Shown here one piece after another: positions 1-12,213 of a stretch of DNA of 64,000 nt. Location: assembly GCA_023238725.1 (NCBI GenBank), contig CM041546.1, forward strand, positions 15,922,492 to 15,986,491, in the 5' to 3' direction. Under the pieces are notes generated by a model. The model did no database searches. It saw only the letters and a program-made list of their open reading frames with translations, and had not been told where the DNA came from. Source of the stretch: Scortum barcoo (lineage: Eukaryota > Chordata > Actinopteri > Centrarchiformes > Terapontidae). Position numbers and translations under genes: made by a program. How positions within the stretch are numbered: position 1 is the first letter of the stretch; every line of letters begins with the position of its first letter.

Positions 1-219
1 AAGTGTGATTGTCAGCGTGACTCTGTTGTCGTGGCGCTTAGTGGATCTTGTTGCCACATTTCAGGCTATATCGGGGTGCGAAATATGTTTGTATCTTGAT
101 ATATCAGACTCCCACTCTACTGTGATAATTCAGTATGTCCCTGAGGTAAAATGCGCTGCCTTTTCGGATAACAGGCCCCCCCCTCTCTTACGCATGCATT
201 TCTTCTATCTCTGTCTCAG

Positions 220-3200
220 GTGGAGGGAGATGGGAACGAGGAGGTTCTGAGCTGCGTGGGCGGTCGCAGTTTCCGCTCGGTGAGGGAGAGATGGTGGTAC
301 ATCGCTCTCAGCAAGTGTGGGGTAAGCACTGACCTCTGACGCCCCCTGAACCCATCCCTCCACTCCTCCCCACAAGGGCAGGTGTACTACTAGGCCGCTG
401 CCATGGCAACGCACCGCCGATATCACACAGACTCGGAGGTCTCACATGCAAACAAACCCATGTAGCCTGTTTGTTTTCTGCTGTTCTTCAGATAAACAAA
501 CATCATCGTCTATCCCTCAAAACTGAAGGCAGATTACTTCTCAGTGGGATTTTTGATGAGAACAAAGTTATACTTGCCTCAGAATTTATTGAAATGTTGC
601 TCTTTTTTATTTTTTATTTTTTTTTTTTTTTTTTTACAAAAGGCCCGAGTAAGAGCTATTTTAACATTTTAAATCAGTTTTAAACTTTTTTTTGGCAGTA
701 AAGCAAAAAACCTCGGAGAGATTTCAGGTGCGAGCAGCAGCATCAGATATTAAAAAGGGTAGGTTCAGGCAGAAATATACCCAGCACACCCTGAGTAAAG
801 CTCTGTGAAACCCTGCTACTCTTTTTGGTGGCTCCCTTTTTAAATTTTAAATCAACTTGAGGATAATTTCTGGCCCAGTAAATGCATTCACATTTGAGCA
901 TTTTGCACAGGGCAACATTTTAAATTCTAGTAGTAAAGTCCTCCAAGTAGGCTGTGAAAAAGTCTGTGGTTTACAGTAGTTATGCAAATCAGATAGACAC
1001 AGTTAAAAATGTTGCAGTTTAGAAAACTTCTATGGATGATCAAATGCTGTTTTTGTGTTGTGGACCATCTCAAATATAATTGTGCTTATGATAATTTCAG
1101 GTTACAGCTGATCCTGAATCTCTGCATCTCACTTTGAATTGTCTTATGACACCGTAAATGTCAACTCCCATGCAACAGGGCTTTGTACAGCACAGTAATA
1201 TGTGACTCTCATCTTAAACTGTGCTAAACATGCCTTACAAGGACTCCACTGCAGCCTATTGATTAGCTAGCTTCAGGGACTTTAAAGCATTGTGTTGTTT
1301 TATAATGGGACTCAGTGTTGTGCTATTGGTGCACTGGGAGAAAAAGAGAAAAGTGGTAGCTCCAGCGTGTTGTTTGTTGATGCGAGTCTAGACTGGGGCG
1401 CTCGGTGAAGAAATCATGAGCTTGTATAATGATAGCTCTGCTCAGTGATGATACATCCTCCTACACAGAGGCCTTCAGTCAAGGACATAATCCCAGGAAT
1501 AGGTGTGTGTGTTATTATTGTTGGTGGTGGTGGTGTTTTTCTGTGTGCGGTGTTTCATGTTTGTGACAGTGGGTGAGGAAAAGGGTGAATGAGTGCGATT
1601 CCTGTTAAATGTGTATGTCTGCCTGCCTATCAGTGTCATTTGCTGGGTAACATCAGTGTCATCCTGCTGCGTAACATCAGTGTCATCCTGCTGCTCATTG
1701 TGATTGTGTGTGTGTGTGTGTGTGTGTATGAGAGAGAGAATTTTTGTTTGTTTGTTTTTTGTGCTGTCGGTTGAGAGCGCTGGCTGAAGAGGGATATGAT
1801 TAGAACGGATGCTTCCCGCAGAGTGTGCTTTAGTGTCACGCCAGTGGATGCTGATAGACACGCTGCCTAATGCTGTTGGACTAAAGTATAAAAGCTCGTC
1901 CTGCAGTCCTGGGGACATATGCACGCCGCACCCCGCAGCCAATTTCCACCCCTCATCTCCCGCCGCTCGTCTTCTCGCCTCTCTTCCTCTTTCACACCTC
2001 TCCGTCTTTCCCACCTCTGTCGCTCACAATCTTTGGCTACGCCCCACACGCTTTCAACTCTCTGTCACCAAGCTGTGATGCGCTCCACACCATTTCATAT
2101 CTATTTACCTCTCCGTCTCCTGCTCCTCGCCATCAGCCTGTCTCTAATTGTGTATTTTCCCCTCTCCATCTTGCCATCTCACCGGTCTCATTTCTTCTTT
2201 GCCTGCCGCTCATTCCATGCATTTTTCACTTTTCATGTGCTTCTACACACTTTCCTCTCTTTGTCCTTATTTCTATCTGGCTCTCCTTTCATGTACTCTC
2301 CATCTCTGTCTCTACCTGTGCTGAAGTGGGTCTAAATCTATATCAGCTCATAAGCCCTCGACGCCAGATAATGTCTGCTCACAATCCCCAGATGTGGACT
2401 CGCCTGCATGAAATGGTAAAATGTGAGGTTGATCGTTATTCAACATTTCCAAACAATTTCACTTGATTAATTATGGCAGGAAACCTCAAGGCTGCAAATA
2501 ATCATTATTTCATCAGAGGGGGGGGGAAAAAGGCAGTCATTATAAATAAAATTCAGGTCATCACAAATTACAGAGCAGACGACCTCAGGCAGTTAGGATG
2601 AAGGTTTTTCAGACAAGTAAATTGTCAAGATTAACCAAAGTTCACTAAAATTAGCAGGCTTATTTTCTCTTGCAGTTGTATTTGCATGAATAGTATTTCA
2701 CCTGATGATAATTTGCAGTCTCAAAAACTCTCAAAAGACTCAAAAGAAAGAAAAGGCAAATAACAGATATTTCTCTGGTATTGCCAGTTTTGATGAGATG
2801 CAGTAGCATGACTCGACAGGTAGCACTAATTATATATACTATTAACCACTGATTTGAACCGAACAGCTCCGTAACATGGCTTCGTTGCTCGCCGTCGACC
2901 ACAGCTTCTGTTGTCTGAACATTAGTTTATGAGGCGTTTATCCTTGTGGTCTTTCAAACAGAGGCGGAGAAATGGAAAGCTTTGAATGGCTGTAATCAAC
3001 CTCTGCTTTATTATGCCAAGCAGAACTGCTGTTAATGAAACAAAATTACCTCAGTGGGGAGCTGAGGAAGTGCTGAAATTAGACTTGCTGTTAATGGGCG
3101 CAGGACGCTAAAACGGCCAAAATTTCTCATCTGTCAAATTGTCCACGTGACTCACCTTTTTTTTTTTTTTATAGAATGAGCAGTGTCGAAACACGCCCAC

Positions 3201-6200
3201 ATCTACATCTGCATTTTATCCAAGATATTTTAAACCATATGTCGCTGAAGATGTGCAACACAGGCACATACAGAAGAAGGATCTTTATCATATTCTTCTG
3301 TGATGATGCTTTTTTGGATTAATTGATTGTTTGTTTTGTCTTTGTGTCAGATTGTAGTGTGCTTTACACTATATGGGCAAAAGTATGCGTATAGCAGCAT
3401 ATTTTTTCATTGTTTAGGCCCCTTTTATGAATGAAGAGAAATCTTATTGGAACAGCATCCAATAATTTAGTATATTGTTGATTTGATACAGCAAACTGTA
3501 CCATAAAACTGTTTCAACAGTTTGTGTAAGGTCCTTTCCTGTTTAAACTTTATAATTCCCTTGTGCGCACAGGGAGGTTCATAAAGAAATGACTGTCTGA
3601 ATCTGTTTAAAGAATTTGGCTTGTTTGCACAGAGCGCTGACCCCAACTCCGTCCAACAGCTTCAGGATAAACTGTGAGTGCCAATCCCGAGCCAGGCCTA
3701 GTAGCACGATATTGACTGTTTTTGTGGCTGAATAGGAGCGAATCCTTGCGGAACAGCGGACACACAGCATGTTAAAGGGACACACAGGGTTATCTCAGCT
3801 TGGTTTAGAAAACTTATATATTAAAAATGGGATGTGTGGAGTTTGAAAGGCATTGTATGAAATGCAGGATCCAGTGTTATGAGCCTGACTCATACCAGTA
3901 ACTAAAAGTCAGGATATCGCTGCCTCTGCTTTCTCAATTCTGACCTCTATTTTATAAATTATTAATTAAATGTCCGTGGATTTGAATGTTTTAACAATTA
4001 CATATGATGTCATGTTTGGGTGTTCACATACTTTGTACGGAGTGCACATAACTTCTGTACTCAGGTATGTATATCCAACACTTAATGTTCTTCATTCTCA
4101 GAAATCCTTTCAAAATGCGTTTATCAGCAGCCCAGGGGAGCACAAGATGTTCAAGACCGCACAGGTGTTTGGGTGAGAACACCTTCAGTGTGTGATATAT
4201 CAGTATAGTATATCAAGAGATGCTTTTTTACACCTGAAACCAACAAGCAAAGCCCCCAAAATCATTGTGTGACACCCTGTCAGCCCCACAGAGAGAGAAT
4301 CCCCGCTGGATGAAGTGCTACTCCTTTCCTCATCTCTCCTCTATTGCACCCGTCCCTCTGTCCCTCTTTACATTTGCTCCTTTTTCTTCATTGTGGCCTT
4401 CTCTGTTCCCGTTTTTTTAACTTTCTCTCTCCACATCTATCACTCTCTTTATCTCTGTCTCCTTGCTCTTTGTGTCTGTATTGATTTTGTGGCAGTGAAC
4501 GCTCCATGCTTCTCTCCCTTTTTGATAGAGGGAGTGAGATGGAGTCTCAGGCTGCCAAATGAAATCAAAGTCTTTTTTTCCTCCCTCTCTTTTTTCCCTC
4601 GCTCCACCGCAACAAGCGCGAACTCCATCGGCTTTGAACTTGTGTGTGTGAAATGAGCTCTCTGTGCTCTGATTGGCAACCCATATCTGCCCCCCGGGCC
4701 CCCCTTTTCCCCTCTTGTTCCCTGCTCCCCATCCGTCTTTTTTTTTCACCTCCCAAAATCACTTCAGTTTGACACTTTTTATTTGTGTAACTGCCAAAAA
4801 TTAACATCATTTCAGCAGTCGTTTGCCACCCAGGTACTTTAATTTCCTCTATGGCATTTCTCCTTACCTGCATGTTTACCAACCCAAATATTCTCATTCA
4901 GCTCTCACTCTCATAACACTGCGATGGAGACCAATTATATCTGATCGACATGATAATGAGTCTCACAAATAATTGATAAGTGCGTCACACTAAGTATTAA
5001 TAATAAAAAACAAGAACTGACTACATTAAGTCAGAAAACATTGTTGCTATGGATATGATCCATCCATCCATCCATCCTTTCTTTCTACTAATCTGGGTCA
5101 TCTTCTCATTGGCAGCACGGTAGGCAGAGTAGCCTAGATTCATTTTTATTCCTCCACTGACACCCTCTACACACCTGGGGGATCCCAAGGCACTTTCAGG
5201 CCAGCTGGGGGACTGGCTGACTATATGGCACAATTACACTGAGCTGCTAAAAGATTTGGATGTTTCCCCCCCTCCTGTAACAGGACAGGATGGAAGAAAT
5301 CCTAAAGCTGTGGTAGTTCAAACAAACCCATCTCAGAGTGGAGAGCAGTCGATCCGCTGACATTTCTGATGAACTTTTCTGCAGCAGAAAATGATGAATC
5401 AAGTCCTTTAGTAAACACAAAAACGTCTCATGATCAGCAGCGTGTGAGCAACGCAAGGATGTTTTTCATCTTGATTGTGCAGTTCATGGATATTTAACAC
5501 ACATTAAAGCAGGAGGATTTGTTGACATCATGATATGAGGCCAGATAGTCTTTGGGATTTTGATTTAGATTTTTGTTGCTTATGACACGTGATCTTTTTG
5601 AGTGTTGAACAGTAAAGACTTGTATTAAAGTCATCATGTCAAGAGTCTTTGTAAGGTCTGAGTGACTTAGTAGCAGCGAGTATCAGCTGTCGAGTACGAA
5701 AAGCTGGCTCGAATGTCTGATCTCATTCTGCTTACTCATTCTCGTATTCTGTTCTGTGTCTCCAGATAGTTCCTGACTTAAATCACTATTTTGCCTTTTA
5801 TTTAATTTACTTAATAATAAATAAATAAACAGGGTTTTGTGAACATGGAATTGTTAATTATTTTATTTTATTGTTACATTATTTTACACAAAAAAAACAT
5901 TTTGGTATTGGTTCAATATCCTGCATGTATCAGTAGTCATAAAAGAATTTAGACAAAACCCAGACGATGTACCATCTATGTAGATGGAGAACTTCATACG
6001 GATTAATGCAAAGATGCAGGACAGCCAAAAGCCAAAAAAAAAATAAGGTACACATTTCTCAAAGTAGAGCATAGCACGTTGGATTTAAGAGCAGATATGT
6101 GTGCTGAGCAGAAAGAATATTTTATATTAGAATTCAGTTGCACTTAAATTATTTTTCATTTGAAAATTGCACTTGTGTATATATACTATGAATGTGTAAG

Positions 6201-9200
6201 TGTTCATCCTCACATTATCACATTATATTGATATTTAAATATAGATACCAAGATGGCATGATATTTGATTTTGCCAGTGTTCCCTATTACACTTTAATTC
6301 TTCTCAGCTCATGCTGTCTGGGTGATCCAGCACTCTGAGTTTCGTACAGTTCAGTGTAACTGTAAAAAGCTGGTTTTAAGTCCAACTAACGTCTCTTTTC
6401 TCTCCCTAAAAGGTCCTGTAGGTCTCCATACCCAGATTTATGATGAAAAAGCAAAATGTCATAAGAATAATGCTTAAAAATATATTAAAGAGTCATTACC
6501 TCTCACTGCCATTTCAACCTGCAGAACTGCTCTGCACAGCTTTAAGCATTAATGTGTATGAAGACTCCCTCTTTTCTTCTCTCTGCCTACTTTCGCCTGT
6601 CTCTCTCGCAGGGCGATGGCTTGCGGCTGGAGTACGAGATGAAACTGACCAATGGCCAGTCATTCTGGACGCAGCATTTCTCTGCAGATGAGTTCGGTAA
6701 GAGTGATTAGACAGAAAGAGAGAGATTATGGAACGAATCGCTGATGGCACAAGCCAACACCACTTAGCACGGCCAATAAAGCACACTGAACTGAACAAAT
6801 TACAATAATGAAGGGACGGCTGAATGAATTAATGATGATAGATGAACTGAGAGGAAGGGATGAAAAGAAAAGGCCCGAGTAGGTTTCAATGAATTATTCC
6901 TACATGTTCTCTAACCCTCTCTCCTAGTACTCCTTTCTGTTTCTTAACTAATCAAATATCCTCATCACATACCTGCTTCTTTTGGATTTTTCATTCATTC
7001 CCTTTTCTGCTTTTTCTCCTTCATCTATCATCTCTTCTTCTTCACCTTGATACTCTGTGAACCTCGCTGACTCCTTTACTTTCTCTCATCAATTATTCTG
7101 TTCACTGCATCCACTCCCTCCATCCCCTATTTACAGGAATCTTGGAGACGGACATCACGTTCCTGGTCATCTTCTCCATGGTGTTCCTCCTCTCCTGCTA
7201 CTTTGCCTGTAAGTACTGTCTTTTCCACTTACCGTGTCTCTTTTCCTCCCACATCTCCCACAACCAAGCCAATTCCTTTTGACTTTCAAAGCATGCAGCA
7301 GTCATTAAGTGCCCCTTTCCTTGGATCTATTATAAAATCTACATGGTCTCTTGATGGGAGGGGAGTAAGTCTTCATGTTTCCCCTGATAAGTAAAGGTGG
7401 AGCATGTGCCTATTTTCTCTTGGGGCCGGGGAGTTTGTCAGAATGGAGAGCAGCAGTGAGAGGATGGCAAGGGTGGGGTTTGGTTTTCATGTAACGGTGA
7501 ACAGTCGAATGGAGGAGGGAGTGGTAGCCTTAAGGCCAGTGAAGCGAGTTTGTCGCTCAAAAGGTCATCGCTCAAATAACCTGAAGCAGCTGAGAACAAA
7601 AGCTCCAAGAAATCACTCACCATTCAATGAAAACTGTCATTCCCTGATTTCTGTCTGATTGTCCCAACCAGTAGAAGTTTTAGTCACATAAATAAAAACA
7701 AAATACAAACACTCTTTCTTCTATAACTCTAGTGCAGTGGTTTCCTTCCCTTTTTGGCCTGTGACCCCTGAAACTGTGTCATCCAAACACCACAAATTAT
7801 AGTCTTAATATGGATCTATGTTCAACTACTTTTTCGTTCTCAGATTGTTCTTTTTTTTGATTTCCTGAAGAACTAAAAGTAAATGTATTATTTGTAATGA
7901 AAAAAGCTTTAAATTGGAGAAGAACAGAACTTTTATTTTTCCCTTTTTCTCATCCATTTAGTCATGTGTCCCCATAGTGGAGCTTTGATATCAGCCCTTA
8001 TCTTGCTATTAAAGCAGATAGTTTTGGTTTTATAAGCTAAAAATTTGATATATGGTGTCTCTGAGATTTATGCAGCCATCCCAATGCAACAGAGGTGAAT
8101 GGAATTTGTTTTTGTTTGTACAGCTATAAAAAGTAGACATCTGAAAAATTCAGCAGAAACAATTCTTTTGAATAATCCACAGAATACACTGTTATTAGTT
8201 ATTATATGGACTTTGGACTTTACACTGAAATCTGTTGATTATACAAAATAATGAGGACATTTTGTCTATTAAGCTTCTTTAATGACTACCACAAACTAAA
8301 GTCTCTGGTGTAAAGGCAGAAATCTCAGACACGAACGCTTCCATGTCTGAGGTACAAGAGAAAATCTGTATTTTGGAAGAACTGATTCGAACCTTAAATT
8401 TGACCATTTTAAATTTCAAAGTGAAAGCTGAATAATAAGCTCCCAAACTGACATTAAATAGCCTTCAAAATTAACTCCTGTCATGATATTCAAGTGTTTT
8501 GTAATCAAGTGGATCCAAAAATGAGTGTATTGGGTGGAAATGGAAGAGGACCTGTCATAACTTACAGGCGGCTCACTGCAGGTTTTCTTGCCGTACTGCA
8601 GAAGAATTATGCCACAAAAAGAGGTGCAAATACATCTTTTGACTCTCGCATTCCGCTGAAATCTTATTGTGATTTTATGGAGATTGGGAGGAAGCTCTGA
8701 ATGAACTGCGGCATGTTATTCACCATGTGAGTGTGGCTTCTGCCAGCTTCATTGGAATAGTCACTGATGTGGAGGCGTGAGTTTTATTGAGTTTGAGTTT
8801 TATTTATTTGCACAAGTTCAAATCAAACAAAGGACATACAAATGTAGAGTGTGGAGGGAAAAAAGGCCTAAAGGGACTTATCTATCACTTCTACTTAAAT
8901 GAAAACAATATTCACAATGTGATAGATAAACACTATGCAGATTGTGGGAAAATGGGAAAATGTTTTGAAAGGTTATAAAAACCTGACGTCAGTAGAAGGT
9001 GGCAGAGTTTTCATTTTTGGGAGAAAGCCATCACTGGAGCACCTTTTTTGTGGAAGTCACAGCAGCATTTGGCTGGCTTAGCCTGTGGTTATACGGGGCA
9101 GCTGTGAGAGTGCGTCAACGTTTATGACCCTTCCTCCCCCTGTAAATTTTCTCCTGGGCCACTGCTGTTTGTCGGGAGTGTTTTGGTAGTAAAATTGCCT

Positions 9201-12167
9201 GCTTAAATACGCATTAAAAATATTTCCTCCCAGATTAGGGAGAGCGGATAGAGAAGACGTATAAGGCCTCATCGAGAGACGGGCATCACAAGATGGATGC
9301 ATACTAATGTCGCTCCCCTCATTTATCTGGCCCGTTCGCTTGTTCTGTTTTTTTTTCTCTCCTCTTTCGTCTCTCTGTCTCTCACTCTCTGTCCCTCTCC
9401 CGCTCTCCTCCACCATCTGTTAGCATATCTCCATCCTTTTTATCTCTCTCGCCACCAACACCCCATGCACACACACACACACACACACACACCTTCACCT
9501 CTATCTCATTCTTCTTCTGTTTTTTGTTTTCTTCCCTGCAGACAATCTGAAGGGAAGACAGCTTCTTCACACAACCTACAAAATGTTTATGACGGCGGCA
9601 GGTGTGGAGGGTGAGAGCTTCACACATACATTATGCCATAACACACACACACACACACATCCCAAGATGAGATGACAATGAGGCTCTCACACGGCTGCAG
9701 CATCTCATACCTTAATCCCAACTTCAAGAGCCGAGATATTATCGCCCTTATTAGCCTCTGAATGGGAACTATTGCAAACAGCCGTGCTGTGCCGCTACAG
9801 TGTTCAGTGGAGCATGCTGTTACTGACGAATAACCCCCCCCCCCCTCGCTCTTCTCACCCTATCCTCTCCTTTTTCTTCTCCCCCCTTATCTCACTTTCT
9901 TCCTTCTCGCCTGGTTGTCCCCCGCTCCAAATCCCTTCTCGATTCTCCTGCCACCACTAAATTCTTCTCCTCCCACTTCTGTCAAGCCTTCTGCTCCTTT
10001 TTTCATCTCCTTTTTATCCATTCTTCTCCTTTTCTGTCTCGCTTCTCTTCTCCCCGTTTCTCTCCACTTCTCCTAACCCCCCCCCTCGCCCTTTCTCTTT
10101 CCCTCATTATCTTCTCTGTCTCCTGTTTTTTTCAATCTTGTCTTCACTTCTTCTTCTCTCTGACATCTCTCTCTCCTTTCGACATTTTCCCCTCTCCTCT
10201 CCTCTCCTCTCCTCTCTCCTCCTTCTGCCTTTCCCTTATTTTCCCATTTGTCTCCCCCCTGCATCTTTTCCACTCGGCAGTGCTCAGCCTGTTGTTCCAT
10301 TGTGTCTACTGGGGCCTGTATGCTAGAGATGGAGTTGGCAACGGCAGCCTGAAAATACTCGGTGAGTTCTTCTCCTGCATCGGCCACCGACTGACTGACT
10401 GACTGACACTGCCTCTGCCTCTGCCTCTGCCTCTGCGCCGGAAAATCGCTCACTGCCTGAACAGAATGAATGAGTGGACGCAGACAGATGTGTGTGCGGA
10501 CAGAGAAGTGCAATAGCTTGTCTGTTGGACAAAGGCAGGACCGTGCATGATTTTTTTATGTGTGTGTGTGTGCACACGTGTGTATTGCGACCTGATTTTA
10601 TCTCTCTCCTCTGATATTACAGATTCGGCAACCACAACCTAATTACCCCCTCTGTCTTCTCTCTCTCACTTTGTGTCTCCAGGGAAATTACTATTCTCCG
10701 TCAGTTTCTTGGTGTTCCTTCTGATGCTGATATTGTTGGGCAAGGGTTTCACTGTCACCAGGTGGGGGTTTGCACTTTTCTTTGCAGCATGTGTATATGT
10801 GTATTTCTTTGTGCCTGTGTGTCTCTGTTTATGCAAGCCTGTCACCATTCACCGGTGTGTTTGTGCTGCCGCTGTCTCTCACTGTCAGGCCATGCTGTCA
10901 CAGTCATAACACTATACCTCAAGACATGACAATGTGAGGTGTCAGTCAAAAAGTCAGTTAGTGCGTCAGGTCTCATGGTGTGGATGAACACCTGATTCAT
11001 CTGGGGGGCGATGTGATAGATAGATGCTGCTGTGCTATGAACTATATATATATATTTTTTTTTTGTGTCAGCCGAAGGATTACATTTAGTCCTGAGAAAC
11101 CAGCTGACAAATCTTTTGGTATGCTCTGTTTTCTGGCAAGGCTTAGCGGACATTTGCTCAGGACAGGCATCATTTCAGATGACGCAGAAATAGATGATTT
11201 ACGAGGGCTCGCCTTGACTGGAACATCAGCATGTATCCATCTCACACCTGAGTGGACAAACGCCCTGCTCGCCCGACTGTCAGCGGTCTTTCCAGTTGTC
11301 CAAACCCAATTTGAAAGTCCAGTTATCAGACAGCTGCTCTTGAAATGTTGTTAAATTTCTGTGTCCATTTTCTGTGAAAAATGGGCACAATTATGCCTTT
11401 TTAAGAATCTGAACAGCTAGAATAACTGGCTTTGCCAGGTTTCGAGTTTTGATTCATGTGAGTCATTGTCTAAACCGCTGCTCGTAGTTTGAAGATTGAT
11501 TTTGCTCCAGGCTCAGTTGAATCTCTGTGGATATTTTCCAGACTGAACTCTTGCAGCAAAAACTGAGATTGCAAGATTTAAGGTGGCTTTTTCAACTCTA
11601 GGACAAGACATCCTCCTCTGGATTCAGAAGATTCTCTGATCTCTCTCCCTTATTAAACCCTCTTAAAACCCCCCAGTGAATAAACTTAAAATAGCATCAC
11701 CTTCATGCTAAAACATGGCTGTTTATCTGTGGTAACTAATAAGTTGACAGTTTGGAGATAACTGCCCGACAGCTTTGATATGTTTTCTTGGTTTGTTTGT
11801 GTGTGTTGTGTTGGTGTGTGGTGTTGAAATTAGTTGGAGTAAAAGCATGTTTGAAATACTGATGAAGGCTTAACGCTGAAATGCTTCTATTTGTTGACTG
11901 CTGCTGTGCAAATAAAGAAGCATTAATTTCTGCTTTTTTTGACGCCGACAGCCTTTTTCACAGGCTGCTCTGTCCATGAGTCTGCAGCCATTTTATATTT
12001 AGAAAATTCAGAGTTTTGCACACCAGTTCTTTGTGCTGCGTGGTGTTGAATAGCTGTTTTTAGATTAAGCTTTCTCTGCTCTGTGTGTTAAGAACCAAAT
12101 GCGTGATTTTGTGTGTGTGTATTTGTTTCTTATCTCCTGTAACGTCTCTGTGAGACCTCTGAACCTC

Positions 12168-12213
<46 letters not shown>

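Larger units (their letters stand above)
322..6611 (+). other. Large tmem145 intron
   Basis: This 6.3-kb intron holds the repeats listed separately: a 24-bp minisatellite, a GT run, a Tc1-like relic and a CATC run. It also has a CT-rich stretch near 1935-2330, another near 4310-4460, and poly-T runs near 616-637 and 3158-3170. I see no other exon in it. The ORFs here are low-complexity or repeat-derived. Confidence 0.7.

Noticed and set aside
1475..2014. A 179-codon minus-strand open frame with Thr/His repeats
   Set aside because: Its composition comes from the CA/GT microsatellite and the 24-bp minisatellite in a tmem145 intron.
10980..11354. A 124-codon + strand open frame in a tmem145 intron
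   Set aside because: No recognisable domain, no splice logic with the tmem145 frame, and no sign of a separate promoter.
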